Shown: positions 42,588-44,478 of the stretch, piece by piece
Position numbering within the stretch: position 1 is the stretch's first letter
Layout of the letters: every line of letters starts with the position of its first letter
IMG/VR virus record: IMGVR_UViG_3300035698_028007
Location: 1-44,478 of that record
Reading direction: 5' to 3' (one strand)
Source: a virus
Length of the DNA: 44,478 nucleotides
Position numbers and translations under genes: made by a program
The notes under the pieces: model-generated
What the model was told of the DNA's origin: nothing
The model's database searches: none
Seen by the model: only the letters and a program-made list of their open reading frames with translations

Positions 42588-44006
42588 ATGTTAAACCAAA
42601 TTTATGTAAAAATGAAAACGCAAAAACTTTTATCGTATGCAAGAAGTTTTATTATGTTCTCTATATTGACTCTTATAGGGCTTATGGCCTTTGAAGTGGT
42701 TAGTGCAAATGACATAGTAGAATTTATTACCCCTGCTGGTGTAGGTGTTGCTATGGCTGTGGCATCTGCCCAGGCTGTTGAAGGTGCGCCTATAACTACT
42801 ACGGCTACTAATGCCGGTGCTTCTGAATTACTTGATCATGAGATATCGAAGCGAATAACAAAAATGAAACCTTCGCAAAACCCTCTTGATACTCTATTGA
42901 GAAATGTCGGCAAGTCTATTACTGCTAAGAGTTGGAAATATGAGTTTTATAAGACTGATATGCGAGGTGTTGAGGATGAAATTGCAAGTGCATTTGATAC
43001 AAGTGCAAGTGAAACCTTTGAATCTACTGGATCTGTTCATACTATTTCTATCACTTATCCTCATATATGGAGTGTAGATGATAACATCTTAGTACAAGGT
43101 ATAGATGGTGGTGATGATGATGATCTTGTATTGCACATTGTAGCTAAAAATGCGAGTGCATCTACTCTTGATGTAGTACCGGTCAATGGTGTTGGTGTTG
43201 ATGAAGATGAAATTCCTGATTTAGCAGAAGGAACCAAGCTGACAAGAATTGGTAATGCTAAGTCTGAACTGGATGCTCAAACTTCCCCTTACCAGATTAT
43301 TCCTGTAAAAGCCTATAACTACAACCAGATCCACATGGCCCAGGTTGAAGAATCAATCTATCAGGCATTACATAAGAAAGAAGTACCTCTTAACTTTAGT
43401 GATCACAAACTTGCCGGATTATATGATTATAGAAGGTCTTGTGAATTTACTTCATGGTTTGGAGCCAGAGGATTAGTAAATGATCCAGTTGGTGAAGATG
43501 AAAAATATATGTCCGGTGGAATAACCAGATATATTACTAAGGCTGACTCTTATGTTTCTGGTGCTATTACCAATGCTGTATGGAATGGTTGGATGAAAAC
43601 TATATTCACCGGTAATGCCGGATCAGATCGTAGATATATGTTTGTTGGTAAAAACTTGATGGAAGAATTGAATAATGTTGATACAGTAGTTAAACAGTTA
43701 GGTGCAATGAAAACCGAAACTGTTTATGGTGTAACTTTCAGAAAGATTGAATCTAACTTTGGTACTCTCCTGGTGAAGATGCATAACTTATTTGAATACT
43801 CAGGTTGGAGTGCAAAGGCATGTGTATTGGACATGAATAATGTTGAAATGTTCCGTTTTAGGCCAATGTCAACAAGAACCTTAGAACTTAAAAAGTCAGG
43901 ACAAAGAAATGTAAACGCACAGCTAATTGAAGAAGCTTTTGGTGTTGCATTAAGATATCCTGATACTCATTGTATTATTGGGCCAACTTCTGCTTCCGGT
44001 TCCTAA
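42588..44006 (+). CDS. major capsid protein with signal-peptide-like N-terminus
   Basis: A 472-residue protein following the scaffold gene. ASELLDHEISKRITKMKPSQNPLDTLLR, then KSWKYEFYKTDMRGVEDEI and a C-terminal FRFRPMSTRTLELKKSGQRNVNAQLIEEAFGVALRYPDTHCII, resemble SU10-type (DUF5309-like) HK97-fold coat proteins. The striking part is residues 9-40: MKTQKLLSYARSF plus hydrophobic IMFSILTLIGLMAFEVVSA, then ND. This is basic, hydrophobic and small-residue, as in a Sec signal peptide with an A-x-A-like site. The start may be 42588 or 42612. The coat lattice should not need export, so the segment may be a cleaved propeptide or a membrane tether during assembly. A strong hairpin follows the stop. 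Confidence 0.7.
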   Translation: MLNQIYVKMKTQKLLSYARSFIMFSILTLIGLMAFEVVSANDIVEFITPAGVGVAMAVASAQAVEGAPITTTATNAGASELLDHEISKRITKMKPSQNPLDTLLRNVGKSITAKSWKYEFYKTDMRGVEDEIASAFDTSASETFESTGSVHTISITYPHIWSVDDNILVQGIDGGDDDDLVLHIVAKNASASTLDVVPVNGVGVDEDEIPDLAEGTKLTRIGNAKSELDAQTSPYQIIPVKAYNYNQIHMAQVEESIYQALHKKEVPLNFSDHKLAGLYDYRRSCEFTSWFGARGLVNDPVGEDEKYMSGGITRYITKADSYVSGAITNAVWNGWMKTIFTGNAGSDRRYMFVGKNLMEELNNVDTVVKQLGAMKTETVYGVTFRKIESNFGTLLVKMHNLFEYSGWSAKACVLDMNNVEMFRFRPMSTRTLELKKSGQRNVNAQLIEEAFGVALRYPDTHCIIGPTSASGS

Positions 44007-44026
44007 TAAATGTTTGTTGTGAAAAG

Positions 44027-44058
44027 ATGTGTAGGCTTGGGGAACCAAGCTTACACAT
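44027..44058 (+). terminator. 14-bp hairpin after the capsid gene
   Basis: Stem ATGTGTAGGCTTGG with CCAAGCTTACACAT (one G-T wobble) around the loop GGAA, 20 nt after the capsid stop. Only a weak T-rich run follows (TTCTTGTATCTT). It may be a partial terminator or an mRNA-stabilising structure that gives capsid more product than downstream genes. Confidence 0.6.
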
Positions 44059-44114
44059 TCTTGTATCTTATCATTGAAAATTTTAATAATTAATTAATAT
44101 ATAAATCATTAAGA

Positions 44115-44478
44115 ATGGAAAAGGAAAAAAAGCAAGTAGTGAAGGTGAGGAAAGAATATATCTGTAAAAAATACATGCAGTATGTTCATAGAACAATTAG
44201 GGATGGGAAATTATATGCTTTTGAATTTAAAGGTGGTGTATTATGGCCCAGAAAGAAAATGGGAACTTATGCAACATCTAATCCTGATTTGCAAAAAATA
44301 CTGGAAGGTGAAGCAGAATTTAAAAAAGTTTATAAACTGCACAGGGCAATTAAATTGACTGAAAATATTGAGGTGGATCCTGAATCAATAACAACTATTG
44401 AAAAGCTGAAGGAGAAAGATCAAGATGAAACTGATGTTATTAAAATTGTTGGAGGCGAAACTGGTAATTCTGAAGTTG
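44115..44478 (+). CDS. hypothetical protein, cut by the window end
   Basis: ATG 44115 opens a frame that continues to the last base (121 codons visible). The N-terminus is basic (MEKEKKQVVKVRKEYICKKYMQYVHRTI). A strand pair (KLYAFEFKGGVLWPRKKMGTYAT) and an acidic helical part follow. No family was recognised. Its place after the capsid gene suggests a head-completion, decoration or small structural protein. The C-terminus lies outside the window. Confidence 0.55.
   Translation, partial: MEKEKKQVVKVRKEYICKKYMQYVHRTIRDGKLYAFEFKGGVLWPRKKMGTYATSNPDLQKILEGEAEFKKVYKLHRAIKLTENIEVDPESITTIEKLKEKDQDETDVIKIVGGETGNSEV

Noticed and set aside
1-44478. tRNA genes, CRISPR arrays, insertion sequences, integrase or att sites
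   Set aside because: No cloverleaf with a TTC-loop pattern, no regularly spaced repeats, no transposase or recombinase motifs and no terminal direct repeats were seen by eye; a tRNA scan could still find a divergent one.

Overview
The window is part of the genome of a tailed double-stranded DNA phage, or an integrated relative, that probably infects a Bacteroidota-like host. A large terminase, portal, scaffold-like protein and major capsid candidate are all present. The DNA is AT-rich. Several gene starts are preceded by TAnnTTTG boxes of the Bacteroidota primary sigma factor type, and one small gene looks like a lipoprotein. No tRNA, rRNA, integrase, transposase or CRISPR array was seen. A P22 gp10-like tail protein and a set of ejection-type virion proteins suggest a podovirus-like particle, but this is inference. 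Assignments come from reading motifs by eye; no database search was possible.

Layout. (1) 1-3592, plus strand: two runs of small, mostly unknown genes. The first (9-1080) ends at a clear terminator (1100-1127). The second starts behind an intergenic region rich in inverted repeats (1128-1320), encodes a ribbon-helix-helix protein, and ends with a formyltransferase. (2) 3593-4079: a gene-poor stretch with tandem 9-mers, two terminators, a promoter-like box and a possible structured RNA. (3) 4080-7314, minus strand: a P22 gp10-like protein and a helix-turn-helix protein. (4) 7474-28698, plus strand: a glycine-zipper protein, a hendecad-repeat protein, one 5693-residue protein and the portal. 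The giant protein takes up 38% of the window and combines GNAT-like, SF2 helicase, N6-adenine methylase, HExxH and RadC/JAMM motifs. (5) 41318-28872, minus strand: one tightly packed run of 17 genes beginning with terminase. It continues with glycosyltransferases, three nucleotide-sugar enzymes, a Tad2-like anti-Thoeris protein and a DHH phosphoesterase. (6) 41463 to the end, plus strand: scaffold-like protein, major capsid protein and a gene cut by the window edge.

How it fits together. The virion genes are split over alternating strands and meet at two divergent control regions (7315-7473 and 41319-41462). Both carry the same 24-nt element, so they may be switched on together. The giant protein sits where podoviruses encode DNA-ejection proteins. 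It probably enters the cell with the DNA and protects or remodels it. The sugar genes transcribed with terminase suggest glycosylation of virion or host surface by a modified amino-uronic sugar, although the pathway is incomplete here. The most interesting unexplained items are the giant protein and its recurrent PGDL junction motif, an overprinted 142-codon ORF with an ideal Shine-Dalgarno site, the shared 24-nt element, the palindrome-rich promoter near 1.2 kb, and strong enrichment of GGATCC and CCCGGG words.
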